NCBI RefSeq assembly: GCF_046054155.1
Contig: NZ_JBEQCT010000008.1
Location: forward strand, 137,559-201,558
From: Celerinatantimonas yamalensis
Lineage (GTDB): Bacteria; Pseudomonadota; Gammaproteobacteria; Enterobacterales; Celerinatantimonadaceae
DNA: 64,000 nt
Direction: 5' to 3'
Below the pieces are notes generated by a model. That model was not told the origin of the DNA, searched no databases, and saw nothing but the letters and a program-made list of their open reading frames with translations. Shown in pieces: positions 44,624 to 54,523 of this stretch (positions are counted from its first letter, which is position 1; the number at the start of each line of letters is the position of its first letter). The position numbers and the translations under genes are program-made.

Positions 44624-46441
44624 ATGATTACTCAGGACAATATGGCTATAGATTTTGATAAATATAGTAATGGGAAGCTCATTGAGCTGATCTATCAAGC
44701 AACCGTTGAACCCCAATGTTGGCCTGAACTACTTAAGCAACTCTATTTACTCACACAGCGTCAAAATAATGTCTCTCACTCGCATAAAGAACACTCATTA
44801 TTTGAAGCGATGCGCGGGCATGTGCCATGTGATTCATTTGAAGATGATGACGTAGCCTTAAAACCAGTATTGCGCCACTTATCGCAAGCGATTCGAATTA
44901 CCAAACGAATCTACGAAAATGAGGAACAACAGCAATTAATGCACTCGATCCTCAATCGCATTCCTGTCGCTCTATTTCTAGTCACATCTGATGGCACCAT
45001 CATATTAATGAACCAACTTGCAGAGAGAATGTTGGATGAATCCCCTCATATTTATCAGGTTGATAACAAACTGCATTTACAAGATAGTCAGAAACAACGC
45101 CAGATGATAACGATCATTGAGGAATTATCCGTCTCACGCGCTTTTGAAGCTCAAAGTCGAGGTCTGCAGCTTGAACAAAAAGAGGAATCGTTATCCGCAA
45201 TGGCAGTGTTCACGCCGTTAAATCCCAAAACGGAGTCTATTTTTGATAAAAGAGCCCAAGTCGCAGTTTTCCTATCCAGTAGTAATTATAAAAACAAGCT
45301 AGAGCTCTCGGCGATCGCTGATATCTACCAACTCACACCAAAAGAGCTGCGGGTTGTCGACCACATTGTCAAAGGGATCTCACCGCCACAAATCGCTGAG
45401 ATGCTCCATGTCAGCTATAACACCGTGCGCACACAACTGAAGTCCATTTATCAAAAGATGAATGTGAACAAGCAAAGCGAGTTGGTCAATCGGATTCTAA
45501 CTGGCCCAGCCAGTATGCTATTCCAAAGCCATCAGCTTGCCGATTTAATACAACACGATGCAAACCCATCGGATCACAACATCACGCTCAGAGATGGACG
45601 AAATCTTTGTTATCGTGAACGCGGACATTCCTCTGGGGTACCCGTACTGTTCTGCCACAGCATCTTAGGCTCGCGTATGGAGTGTTTTGATCTCAACATT
45701 GATTGGGCAAAAAAAAATGGGCTAAGGCTTATTATTCCCGATCGACCCGGATACGGTTATTCGGACCCCAACCCCTATATCAGCTATCAATTATGGAGTC
45801 TTGATGCGCTCGAGTTAATGGAGAAATTACATATCAATACATTTTCTCTGATTGGATATGCAGCGGGGTGTCATTATGCTTGCACTTTAGCTAGTCTTGC
45901 ACCCGATCGCGTGCAACATATGGTATTAATCGGATCAGGCTCCCCGATTACCGAACCCAAAGACTACCAAAAAGCCACGCCACTATTTATGATGCAAACT
46001 CAGCTTGCAAAACATTTTCCGCAGTTGTATCGATTATTTTTGGTCATTTTAGAGCGAAGTTTAAAAGAAAACCCTATCTATTACATTGACTTATTAGCTA
46101 CAGAGGTACACGCTGATGATCGCCTGTTGCTACAGCAATCAAAATATTATCGCTTACTTGAATTAACCTGTGCTGAAGTCAGCCGTCAAGGGATCCGAGC
46201 TTTTGCTGAAGAACTCGCCCAATACAGTCAGCCATCAACGTTCAATTACACCAGTATTCAAACGCCTGTGACACTATGGCATGGTGAAAATAGTAGCTAT
46301 ATCCCACTCAAAAATGCACTTAGAGTGCACAACCAATTGCCACATAGCGAATTTAACCTGGTCAAAAATGCCAACCATTTATTTATTTATCAGCATTGGC
46401 CGGCTATCCTAGCCGCGCTCAAGCAAAAACTGACCAACTAA
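44624..46441 (+). CDS. LuxR-type regulator fused to an inactive alpha/beta-hydrolase domain
   Basis: A 605-aa protein. Residues about 10-220 are a helical and PAS-like region. A LuxR-type HTH spans about 229-290 (YQLTPKELRVVDHIVKGISP, then PQIAEMLHVSYNTVRTQLKS). An alpha/beta-hydrolase fold spans about 320-605 (GLRLIIPDRPGYGYSDPN). The nucleophile elbow reads GYAAG at 411-415, with Ala413 in place of the catalytic Ser. The acid position reads GENSSYIP, with Ser557 in place of Asp. Only His585 (NANHLF) remains. The HG oxyanion motif is also altered (FCHS). The domain is therefore probably a ligand sensor and not an enzyme. No operon partners; the target genes are unknown. Confidence 0.85.
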   Translation: MITQDNMAIDFDKYSNGKLIELIYQATVEPQCWPELLKQLYLLTQRQNNVSHSHKEHSLFEAMRGHVPCDSFEDDDVALKPVLRHLSQAIRITKRIYENEEQQQLMHSILNRIPVALFLVTSDGTIILMNQLAERMLDESPHIYQVDNKLHLQDSQKQRQMITIIEELSVSRAFEAQSRGLQLEQKEESLSAMAVFTPLNPKTESIFDKRAQVAVFLSSSNYKNKLELSAIADIYQLTPKELRVVDHIVKGISPPQIAEMLHVSYNTVRTQLKSIYQKMNVNKQSELVNRILTGPASMLFQSHQLADLIQHDANPSDHNITLRDGRNLCYRERGHSSGVPVLFCHSILGSRMECFDLNIDWAKKNGLRLIIPDRPGYGYSDPNPYISYQLWSLDALELMEKLHINTFSLIGYAAGCHYACTLASLAPDRVQHMVLIGSGSPITEPKDYQKATPLFMMQTQLAKHFPQLYRLFLVILERSLKENPIYYIDLLATEVHADDRLLLQQSKYYRLLELTCAEVSRQGIRAFAEELAQYSQPSTFNYTSIQTPVTLWHGENSSYIPLKNALRVHNQLPHSEFNLVKNANHLFIYQHWPAILAALKQKLTN

Positions 46442-46472
46442 CACCTGAACGCGGTCTATCGACAGCGTTGTA

Positions 46473-46721
46473 TCAAATCGACTGCAATTGATAAATAACC
46501 TGTCGTTTGGACTGCAAGCTATTACATTGTGGACAGAAATAGTCAACCGCCCCACATGCTTTTAAGACTTCTAAAGGCGATTGGCAGGTTGGACAAAGCA
46601 CTCGTTCGAGATAGTCTTGCTCACAATGAGCACAATGCCACTGTTGGCCGTGTGCCGTCTGACTTAAAGATTGCCCACAATGCGGGCAATCATAGCTTGA
46701 AGTGGCGTTATTTCTTGTCAT
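46473..46721 (-). CDS. yfgJ: Zinc-ribbon protein, YfgJ family
   Basis: An 82-aa protein with eight cysteines in four CxxC pairs (CPHC, CAHC, CPTC, CPQC), which form two rubredoxin-like zinc knuckles. It starts inside the last codons of der (14-base overlap) and is probably co-transcribed with it, as in E. coli. Function unknown. Confidence 0.85.
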   Translation of the reverse strand: MTRNNATSSYDCPHCGQSLSQTAHGQQWHCAHCEQDYLERVLCPTCQSPLEVLKACGAVDYFCPQCNSLQSKRQVIYQLQSI

Positions 46722-48189
46722 GTGTACCTTTACCCGCCCGCTGCTTATCTAAACGTTTGCGAGCTCGTTGCTGGCTCAATGTTAACTTATTCGTTTTATT
46801 TGCAAATGGGTTTTCACCTTCACGAAATTCTATTCGAATTGGCGTTCCAGTCATCTCAAGCGCTTTACGATAATAGTTCATCAAATAGCGTTTATAAGAG
46901 TCCGGCAGAGCACTGACTTGATTACCATGAATAATAATTCGCGGCGGATTGTAGCCACCCGCATGTGCGTAACGCAATTTAACTCGTCGCCCTTTCACCA
47001 TTGGCGGCTGATGATCCTCTCGCGCCATCTCCAATATACGAGTGACTAATGCAGTTGAAATGCGTTTAGTCGCACTGCTATAGGCCGCTTCAACAGATTC
47101 ATACAAATGCCCAACACCGGTACCGTGCAATGCTGAAATAAAATGCACATTGGCAAAATCAATAAAGCCTAAACGCCGGTCTAACTCGCGCTTAATTTCA
47201 TCTTTGACATCTTGGGTTAATCCATCCCATTTGTTGACAGCTAAGACCAAAGCACGCCCAGCATTGAGAATAAAGCCAAGTAAACTCAAGTCTTGATCCG
47301 AGATCCCCATTCGTGCATCGATCACGAGCAAGCAAACATTCGCATCCTCAATGGCTTTGAGAGTTTGGATCACCGAAAACTTCTCAACCTTATCAGCAAT
47401 TTTACCCCGGCGGCGAACCCCAGCAGTATCAATCAGCACATAGTCACGTTCATTACGTTGCATCGGAATATATACGCTATCACGCGTGGTTCCAGGCATA
47501 TCATAAACGACAACGCGATCTTCACCCAAAATACGGTTAATCAACGTCGATTTGCCTACATTCGGACGGCCGATGATGGCCAGCTTAATCGGTAAATCTT
47601 CCAGCTCTTGAGCTTGTTTCTCCGCAAGCGCTTCTTCATCAATAACTGGCTCATCAATATCGCTATCAGTGTGCTCATTATCATCAGACCAATCTTGTAA
47701 AAATGGGCTCAGTGCTTGGCTCAGTAATTGGTTAACACCTCGGCCGTGCGCGGCAGCAATGGGGTAGACATCCCCCAAACCTAAACTATAAAAATCACTG
47801 GCTGCAACCAGCGCATCAACACCATCGGTTTTATTGGCCACTAAAAAAACAGGCTTATCTTGACGACGTAAATGTTCGGCTAACATATCATCGCCAGAAC
47901 TCACTCCAGTTCGACCATCGACGAGAAACAGCACGACATCGGCTTCATCAATAGCGGCTAGCGATTGGCGCGCCATTTCAAGATCAATCCCCTGTTCTTT
48001 GCCGTCGATGCCACCCGTATCAATTACAATATAGTTATGCCCGCTTAGCTGCGCTTGACCATATTTACGATCACGCGTCAGTCCAGGATAATCGGCTACC
48101 AGCGCATCACGCGTGTGGGTTAAGCGATTGAATAATGTTGATTTGCCCACATTAGGGCGCCCGACTAGGGCTACTACAGGAAGCACCAT
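46708..48189 (-). CDS. der: Ribosome-assembly GTPase Der (EngA)
   Basis: A 493-aa protein with two tandem GTPase domains: first P-loop VGRPNVGKSTLFN at about 8 with NKTDG, second IGRPNVGKSTLIN near 207 with NKWDG. A KH-like C-terminal domain follows (YNPPRIIIHGNQ). An acidic linker (DDNEHTDSDIDEP) joins the G domains. Essential for 50S maturation. The terminator at 48215-48245 separates it from bamB. Confidence 0.97.
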   Translation of the reverse strand: MVLPVVALVGRPNVGKSTLFNRLTHTRDALVADYPGLTRDRKYGQAQLSGHNYIVIDTGGIDGKEQGIDLEMARQSLAAIDEADVVLFLVDGRTGVSSGDDMLAEHLRRQDKPVFLVANKTDGVDALVAASDFYSLGLGDVYPIAAAHGRGVNQLLSQALSPFLQDWSDDNEHTDSDIDEPVIDEEALAEKQAQELEDLPIKLAIIGRPNVGKSTLINRILGEDRVVVYDMPGTTRDSVYIPMQRNERDYVLIDTAGVRRRGKIADKVEKFSVIQTLKAIEDANVCLLVIDARMGISDQDLSLLGFILNAGRALVLAVNKWDGLTQDVKDEIKRELDRRLGFIDFANVHFISALHGTGVGHLYESVEAAYSSATKRISTALVTRILEMAREDHQPPMVKGRRVKLRYAHAGGYNPPRIIIHGNQVSALPDSYKRYLMNYYRKALEMTGTPIRIEFREGENPFANKTNKLTLSQQRARKRLDKQRAGKGTHDKK

Positions 48190-48214
48190 GAATTTTGTTT
48201 CCTAAAAATAAACA

Positions 48215-48245
48215 AAAGCTCACAGCCATTGAGGCTATGAGCTTT
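48215..48245 (-). terminator. Terminator after bamB
   Basis: AAAGCTCATAGCC / GGCTGTGAGCTTT on the minus strand with a 5-base loop and T-rich downstream sequence, between bamB and der. Confidence 0.8.
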
Positions 48246-48266
48246 ATTGTAATAGATCGATAAAAA

Positions 48267-49445
48267 TTACGCGCGTTTAAAAGCGATTAATCGCCCTGAA
48301 CGAGTTTGTACAATGATCAGGTTGTCTGTGACCACTGGCGCCACATATAAACCACTACTATCAACTTTAATTTTTGCGACGAAATGCCCGCTATCACGGC
48401 TTATCCAATACAGGTACCCTTCTTGATCCCCAACTAACACATAATTTCCTGCAACGGCTGGGGCTGTCACGCCGCGATACGACAATGTACTTTGCTGCCA
48501 ATTTTCACTGCCAGTGAAATGGTCTAAATCAATCAAATGACCGCTATCATCGGTTAAAAACAACTCGCCCCCCGAAAGCGCCATGTCGCGATAAGCTGAA
48601 TAACTGCGTTTCCAACTCGTTTGACCATTTTGCAAATTTACAGCCATCAATGAACCGTTATAAGAAATGGCATACAGGTCATTACCAACAAGAACTGGCT
48701 GGCTATCGACATCAACTAATCTATCAAGTTGTGTCATTCCTTCGGATTGTGCCAACTGAGCGTTAAATAACTGCTGACCGTTGTTTTCCGAGTAAAATGA
48801 AACTGAGCCATTACTACGCCCTAGTATCACCACACCATTACTGATGACTGGGACTGCCTTACCGCGAAGGGTCAATGACGGTTGATCAATAGTAATACTC
48901 CATTGGATTTTGCCCGTTTGTGGATCCAATGTGACTAGATGACCATTGTTGGTTATAACCGCTAGTAGATCATCGCCCGTAGCTGGAGCCGCAATCACCT
49001 CTCCGGGCATATCCTGATGCCACTTGAGCTTGCCTGTTTTTGCATCAAAAGCAAACAAGTCTGCATTTTCACTACCAACATACACCATGCCATAAGCCGC
49101 TAATAGCCCGCCGGATAACCGAGCACTACCCTCAGCTATATACTGTTTTGCATTCGGTAAGTCACTAACGTCTGCCTGCCAAACACGTTGACCTTTGAGA
49201 TTAAAAGCACTCAGTTGGCCTTGGCGAGCAGCGGCAAATACTAGACCATTAGCAACTGTCGGGCAAAGCTGTGAATAATAACTTCCGACGCCATCACCGA
49301 CACTAACTGACCATGCTTTAACTGGGCTAAACTGGTTAGTGAACTCCGGCGTTGCCGCTGGAGTGTGCACGGGTTTATCACTGCTACACGCTGCTAAAAT
49401 CAACAACATCACGCTCGCAAGCAGTAACTGATAAGCTCTGCGCAT
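48267..49445 (-). CDS. bamB: Outer-membrane protein assembly lipoprotein BamB
   Basis: A 392-aa beta-propeller lipoprotein of the BAM complex. The signal peptide ends in the lipobox ILAAC with the acylated Cys at position 20, followed by PQQ-like repeats (FDAKTGKLKWHQDMPGE, LDPQTGKIQWSI, VNLQNGQTSWKRS). It lies in the conserved der-bamB-yfgM-hisS order, five bases after yfgM. Confidence 0.96.
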   Translation of the reverse strand: MRRAYQLLLASVMLLILAACSSDKPVHTPAATPEFTNQFSPVKAWSVSVGDGVGSYYSQLCPTVANGLVFAAARQGQLSAFNLKGQRVWQADVSDLPNAKQYIAEGSARLSGGLLAAYGMVYVGSENADLFAFDAKTGKLKWHQDMPGEVIAAPATGDDLLAVITNNGHLVTLDPQTGKIQWSITIDQPSLTLRGKAVPVISNGVVILGRSNGSVSFYSENNGQQLFNAQLAQSEGMTQLDRLVDVDSQPVLVGNDLYAISYNGSLMAVNLQNGQTSWKRSYSAYRDMALSGGELFLTDDSGHLIDLDHFTGSENWQQSTLSYRGVTAPAVAGNYVLVGDQEGYLYWISRDSGHFVAKIKVDSSGLYVAPVVTDNLIIVQTRSGRLIAFKRA

Positions 49446-49450
49446 ATAAC

Positions 49451-50071
49451 TTACTCTCCAGCTAAATTGTCAATTTTTTGCTGCAAGGCTGGATCACTTC
49501 CTTCCCCATCAGCAAGTGCCTGTTGATAGGCATTTCGTGCCTGACCAACATTACCTTTAGCAACCCATACGTCACCCTTGAGCGATTCAACAATGCCTTT
49601 AAATGATGGTAAATTAATTCCATCAAGGGTTTTCATAGCCGCATCGTAATTTTTCAATTGGCTTTGTACTCTTGCCAAGCGCAGTGCTGCCAGTGATTTA
49701 ATCGGCTCATCAGCCACGGTTACCACTGAACTTAATGCCGTGGCAGCTTGTACATAATGTTTATCTTGAACCAGCCGATTTGCTAACATCAATTGCGCCA
49801 TTTGTGGATAGCTACCAGCGCCTTGATATTTTTTTGCATACGCCTTAAATACATCAGGGTTCACTTTGTCAGCTTGCGCTGCTTTAAGCAGTGTATCTTG
49901 ATAACTCTGCGATGCTGTTTGCGTTTGAGAGTCAATCTGGTGCTGGTACCAAAACCACCCAGCCCCCCCGACTAGCACGATAACAATGAGTGCTACAATT
50001 GCTATCCAGTAACGCTGCAAGAAACCTAAAACAGCCTGTTCTTGTTGTTCTTCAGTGGCGTAGATTTCCAC
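49451..50071 (-). CDS. yfgM: YfgM-family periplasmic TPR ancillary chaperone
   Basis: A 206-aa inner-membrane protein. One TM helix at about 21-43 (IAIVALIVIVLVGGAGWFWY) anchors a periplasmic helical TPR-like domain (QSYQDTLLKAAQADKVNPDV and later ARNAYQQALADGEGSDPAL). E. coli YfgM associates with SecYEG and PpiD. Directly upstream of bamB. Confidence 0.92.
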   Translation of the reverse strand: MEIYATEEQQEQAVLGFLQRYWIAIVALIVIVLVGGAGWFWYQHQIDSQTQTASQSYQDTLLKAAQADKVNPDVFKAYAKKYQGAGSYPQMAQLMLANRLVQDKHYVQAATALSSVVTVADEPIKSLAALRLARVQSQLKNYDAAMKTLDGINLPSFKGIVESLKGDVWVAKGNVGQARNAYQQALADGEGSDPALQQKIDNLAGE

Positions 50072-50150
50072 GCATCCTCCTCAATAAGTTTATCTCGCAA
50101 GCCCAATCGCATGCATCTTAACAAGTTTCGATTAGGTGATCCTATATCGA

Positions 50151-51428
50151 TTACACGAAATATTCGCTTAAATGCTCTAACAATTGATCCTGACTAATCG
50201 TGACCTGTTCAGCACCCGTGCGAAGATACTTCAGCGTGACCTGATCATTAGTGATTTCATCTTCACCAACAATCAGCGCAATCTGCGCGCCTGATTTGTC
50301 GGCTCGCTTAAATTGTTTTTTGAAATTACCACCACCACGATGGTTCATCACTCGCAATTTTGGCAAACCATCACGAATTTTCTCTGCCAGCGCATTGGCC
50401 ACTACATCAGTGTATTCACCTGAACCTAAGATATACAAATCGGCTTGACTGTCACTGTGATGTAATTGGCCTAACGTATCTAGCAATAGGATTAACCGTT
50501 CAATACCCATAGCAAATCCAACCGCAGGCGTTGCTCGGCCACCCAACTGTTCAACCAAACCATCATAACGGCCTCCCGCACACACGGTGCCTTGAGCGCC
50601 CAAACTGGTGGTCACCCACTCAAATACGGTTCGATTATAGTAATCAAGACCCCGCACTAAGCGATGATTAATTTCATACTCAATACCTGCGCCATCAAGT
50701 AGCAAACACAAACCATCTAAATGCTCACGGCTTTCATCGTCCAAATATTCCAATAATGTTGGTGCATCTTGGAGTATTTGCTGCACAGCGGGGTCTTTGC
50801 TATCGAGTACTCGCAGCGGATTTGAAAGCATCCGCCGTTTAGAATCCTCATCTAGCTTATCCTGATGCAGCTGCAGATATTCAACTAATTTTGCCCGATA
50901 ATTGGCGCGCGCTTCATTCGAGCCTAATGAATTGAGTTGTAATTTCACCTTATCGCGGATACCAAAGACATTCCATAACCGAGCAGTCAGCATAATCAGC
51001 TCAGCATCAATATCCGGCCCATTTAGGCCAAAGACTTCACAGCCAAATTGATGAAATTGACGATAACGACCTTTTTGCGGACGCTCATAACGGAACATTG
51101 GCCCCATATACCAGAGTCGTTGTTCTTGGTTGTATAACAAACCATGCTGATTGCCCGCACGCACGCATGAAGCAGTGCCTTCAGGACGTAACGTTAAGCT
51201 TTCACTATTACGATCATCAAAGGTATACATCTCTTTTTCAACGATATCGGTCACTTCACCAATAGAGCGTTTGAATAGATCCGTGTTTTCAACGATAGGG
51301 GTGCGAATTTCACTATATCCATAGGCAGCAACGACTTGCCGTAAAGCGCGTTCAACCTGCTGCCATTTGGCAGTATCTTCGGGCAGGCAGTCGTTCATGC
51401 CGCGGATCGCTTGAATCTGTTTTGCCAC
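50151..51428 (-). CDS. hisS: Histidyl-tRNA synthetase
   Basis: A 425-aa class II aminoacyl-tRNA synthetase. A GTG start at 51428 (VAKQIQAIRGMND) is chosen because it matches the family N-terminus and has GAGA upstream; the ORF also opens at 51464. Motif 2 is FRYERPQKGRYRQFHQ, the histidine-A motif RGLDYYNRTVFEW, and motif 3 GFAMGIERLILLL. Positioned between ispG and yfgM as in E. coli. Confidence 0.97.
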   Translation of the reverse strand: MAKQIQAIRGMNDCLPEDTAKWQQVERALRQVVAAYGYSEIRTPIVENTDLFKRSIGEVTDIVEKEMYTFDDRNSESLTLRPEGTASCVRAGNQHGLLYNQEQRLWYMGPMFRYERPQKGRYRQFHQFGCEVFGLNGPDIDAELIMLTARLWNVFGIRDKVKLQLNSLGSNEARANYRAKLVEYLQLHQDKLDEDSKRRMLSNPLRVLDSKDPAVQQILQDAPTLLEYLDDESREHLDGLCLLLDGAGIEYEINHRLVRGLDYYNRTVFEWVTTSLGAQGTVCAGGRYDGLVEQLGGRATPAVGFAMGIERLILLLDTLGQLHHSDSQADLYILGSGEYTDVVANALAEKIRDGLPKLRVMNHRGGGNFKKQFKRADKSGAQIALIVGEDEITNDQVTLKYLRTGAEQVTISQDQLLEHLSEYFV

Positions 51429-51566
51429 GTTATTCTCGATTTTGTTAAAAGTAAATGTGATCAATCAGTTGATTATAAGGACTTTGCCATACAGGGTAAA
51501 TTAACCTGTAAAAATGTTCGCTGAATTGGCACCCTATTTCACTGTTTTGGGAAAATTAAAATGGCA

Positions 51567-52667
51567 TTAATCGACATTTTTGACGTCAATCATCGCCACT
51601 CGCGCGCGAATTTTAGCTTCTAATGCATCTACCAAATTATCATTATCAAAGCGCTCTTTTTGCCTCACGCCCGCCACATAAAAACCACTTTTATTAGCGC
51701 TACCGGTAATTCCCATATCTGATATCAGCGCTTCACCAGGGCCATTCACGACACAACCGATAATAGAAACATCCATTGGCGTTGCAATATCTTCCAAGCG
51801 TTGCTCAAGCGCATTGACTGTACCAATCACATCAAACTCTTGGCGAGAACAACTAGGGCAGGCAATAAAATTGATGCCGCGGCTGCGGATCCGAAGCGAT
51901 TTAAGAATATCATAGCCAACTTTAACTTCTTCGACGGGATCAGCCGCTAATGAGACTCGTAATGTATCGCCAATTCCCTCAGCAAGTAGCATTCCTAAAC
52001 CAACCGCTGATTTAACCGCGCCAGCACGTTTACTACCCGCTTCAGTAATGCCCAAGTGCAAAGGCTGCTCAATCTGTTTCGCCAGTAATCGATACGCACC
52101 AACCGCTAAAAACACATCCGAGGCTTTGACGCTCACTTTAAATTCACTGAAATTAAGTCGGTCGAGAATATCGACGTGGCGCAGCGCAGATTCAACCAAA
52201 GCTTGTGGCGTTGGTTCGCCATATTTTTCTTGCAGATCACGCTCTAATGAACCACCATTGACACCAATTCGGATGGGAATGTTATGATCACGCGCTGAAT
52301 CAACCACACTGCGGATACGCCCTTCATGGCCAATATTACCGGGATTTATTCGTAAACAATCAGCGCCATATTCAGCGACAGCTAATGCGATCCGATAATC
52401 AAAATGGATATCAGCGACGAGTGGGATAGAGACCTGTTGTTTGATCTGCCGAAATGCCTCAGCAGCATCCATCGTGGGTACCGAAACCCGGACAATATCA
52501 GCGCCAGCATTTTGAATTTGCTCAATTTGGGCAACAGTTGCAGCCACATCAGTGGTGCGCGTATTTGTCATTGATTGCACCGAAATTGGCGCATCCCCAC
52601 CTACTGCAACGGAGCCAACATGGATCTGTTTAGAAAGACGCCGCTCAATCGGCACGAAACCACTCAT
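51567..52667 (-). CDS. ispG: 4-hydroxy-3-methylbut-2-enyl diphosphate synthase
   Basis: A 366-aa iron-sulfur enzyme of the MEP isoprenoid pathway. TIM-barrel segments include VGGDAPISVQSMTNT and RINPGNIG. The three [4Fe-4S] cysteines are in ACPSCSRQEFD (two) and GCVVNGPGEA. It follows rodZ with 12 bases between. Confidence 0.97.
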   Translation of the reverse strand: MSGFVPIERRLSKQIHVGSVAVGGDAPISVQSMTNTRTTDVAATVAQIEQIQNAGADIVRVSVPTMDAAEAFRQIKQQVSIPLVADIHFDYRIALAVAEYGADCLRINPGNIGHEGRIRSVVDSARDHNIPIRIGVNGGSLERDLQEKYGEPTPQALVESALRHVDILDRLNFSEFKVSVKASDVFLAVGAYRLLAKQIEQPLHLGITEAGSKRAGAVKSAVGLGMLLAEGIGDTLRVSLAADPVEEVKVGYDILKSLRIRSRGINFIACPSCSRQEFDVIGTVNALEQRLEDIATPMDVSIIGCVVNGPGEALISDMGITGSANKSGFYVAGVRQKERFDNDNLVDALEAKIRARVAMIDVKNVD

Positions 52668-52679
52668 ATCAACCTCTAA

Positions 52680-53726
52680 TTAATTTGGAACTGTAATGTG
52701 TGCTGTTTTACCATTGACATTACTACTATTAAAAAGCACGGGTTTGCCACCATACTTAATCGATACCCCATCGGGCACGCCTAACACCACGCTATAAGGA
52801 GCTTGACCATTGAGTTCTAACACTTGACCCGGCTGCTTTACCCCAACAGCAAGCCGATTGCCAGCCGCATCGCTAACTTCAATCCAACATGCTTTACTAA
52901 AGCTCAGTTGAAGCTGACCCGAAGGCACGCTTACAGGACTGGTGGTCGGTTGTGTAATGGTATGGCTTAGTGGCGCAGGCTGCGCCACTTGGGTTGAATC
53001 GACAGCTGCAGTTTGAGCGACAGGTGCTGAGCTGACTTTATTTGCGCCTTGAGATGTATCGCTTGCTTGCGGGGTGTCTAACTGCGTTGCCACCTTAGCA
53101 GCCTCTGTGGCTGCATCAGCGGGCGGACTTGGCATGGCCGCTGTTGGCAAAGCATCTTGTTTACTTTTAGCAATTTGAGCTGCAGATTGCGCCACTGGCG
53201 CCTCTACTTTGGAACTATCACCTGTTGGTAACAGATGACTGATATTCAACTCACCAGATTGACTAAATGAGCTGGGTAAAAAATCTTTTAGAGAATGATT
53301 TTGCCACCACCACCCGCCTAAAGAAGCCAACACAATCACTATGATCAACAATGTGAGCCATTTCAATTTGCCATCACGCCGCCGTTCTTCAAGAACTGGT
53401 TTGGAAAACTTATCCATTTTAACCGGTTTCACGGCGTCTTGATGATGATAGGTTGTGTCCAGCACTGATGACTCTGGAATATTTAACAGTTTGGCATAGC
53501 TGCGAATATACCCCTTAAAAAAAGTTGTTGATAAAGTTTGCTGAGCATTATCGTCTTCGATATCAACAATAACCTGACAACGTAAATTCAATCGGGTTGC
53601 CACATCTTGTGCCGATAAGCCAGCGGCTTCTCTTGCCTCTTTTAATCGTTGCCCAGCACTTGGTTGAGAGGTCTCAATGTGCGCCCTTTCATCGCTATCT
53701 GGGATATGTTTAGATTCAGTAGTCAT
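52680..53726 (-). CDS. rodZ: Cell-shape protein RodZ
   Basis: A 348-aa bitopic protein that links MreB to the elongation machinery. The N-terminal HTH_25 domain reads QRLKEAREAAGLSAQDVATR (about 25-90). A TM helix near 122-142 (WLTLLIIVIVLASLGGWWW) is followed by a low-complexity A/Q/T/S-rich periplasmic linker and a C-terminal DUF4115 domain (CWIEVSDAAGNRLAVGVKQ). It overlaps the end of pilF by 11 bases. Confidence 0.94.
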   Translation of the reverse strand: MTTESKHIPDSDERAHIETSQPSAGQRLKEAREAAGLSAQDVATRLNLRCQVIVDIEDDNAQQTLSTTFFKGYIRSYAKLLNIPESSVLDTTYHHQDAVKPVKMDKFSKPVLEERRRDGKLKWLTLLIIVIVLASLGGWWWQNHSLKDFLPSSFSQSGELNISHLLPTGDSSKVEAPVAQSAAQIAKSKQDALPTAAMPSPPADAATEAAKVATQLDTPQASDTSQGANKVSSAPVAQTAAVDSTQVAQPAPLSHTITQPTTSPVSVPSGQLQLSFSKACWIEVSDAAGNRLAVGVKQPGQVLELNGQAPYSVVLGVPDGVSIKYGGKPVLFNSSNVNGKTAHITVPN

Positions 53727-54495
53727 TGGCTAAGTATTTTTTCGTTTGGGGTGAATCGGGATATTGTGTAATCAATTGTCTGCCCCACAACACCTGTTGC
53801 ATTATGTTACCCTCGCCGCGTGTTATCCGAATCCAAGCCAGCAAGCTCGCCGCAGAAGTCGGTGCAATATTGCCATAACGCGTTAAATAAGAACGAGCAT
53901 CCGCATATTGATGCTGTTTAATTAAAACGTTGGTCAGTCCCAGTAAAGATTCCGGACGACGAGCATTATAAGCTAAAGCAGCAAGAAAATACGATTTCGC
54001 TTTATCATACTCGCCCGCATGATAGGCGCACAAGCCAGCATTCTCATTCGTGCTATCAATAGCCGTATATTGAGGGGCATTGATGGCCTGTTGGAACATT
54101 TTTTCAGCTTGTTGATAATGGCCTTGGTGACAACGAATAACGCCTAAGTTATTGAGTGCGTCACCATTATTTGGATCTTTGCGTAGCGCACGCTGATAAG
54201 CAGCAATAGCCTTGTCCGTTTGCGCTATCGCCGAGTAAAAATACCCCCATGTCAAATCAACATCGATTAAATTCGGTGCATCTTTGGCGGCCAAATCAAT
54301 ATTTCTCTTGGCCAGTTCGCTATCGCCAGAATGCAAATAATTAATCGCTAATGCTAAACGGCTGCGCGCGGCCTGCTTTTTATTTTTGGGTTGCTGTTGA
54401 TTCTGATCAACTGGCACCCCATCGACCAATTTTTGCGTCACACATCCGCTGACCAGCCAAGGCAATAAAAATATCCATGCCCACCGTTTTAACAT
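53716..54495 (-). CDS. pilF: Type IV pilus biogenesis/stability lipoprotein PilF (PilW)
   Basis: A 259-aa lipoprotein. The lipobox LVSGC gives Cys18, followed by several TPRs (KAIAAYQRALRKDPNNGDAL, NNLGVIRCHQGHYQQAEKMF). In pilus-bearing species it helps the secretin multimerise. It sits in the conserved rlmN-pilF-rodZ-ispG order. No other pilus genes are in this window. Confidence 0.92.
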   Translation of the reverse strand: MLKRWAWIFLLPWLVSGCVTQKLVDGVPVDQNQQQPKNKKQAARSRLALAINYLHSGDSELAKRNIDLAAKDAPNLIDVDLTWGYFYSAIAQTDKAIAAYQRALRKDPNNGDALNNLGVIRCHQGHYQQAEKMFQQAINAPQYTAIDSTNENAGLCAYHAGEYDKAKSYFLAALAYNARRPESLLGLTNVLIKQHQYADARSYLTRYGNIAPTSAASLLAWIRITRGEGNIMQQVLWGRQLITQYPDSPQTKKYLANDY

Positions 54496-54523
54496 ACTTA
54501 TATCCTAATGATTCAACACAGAT

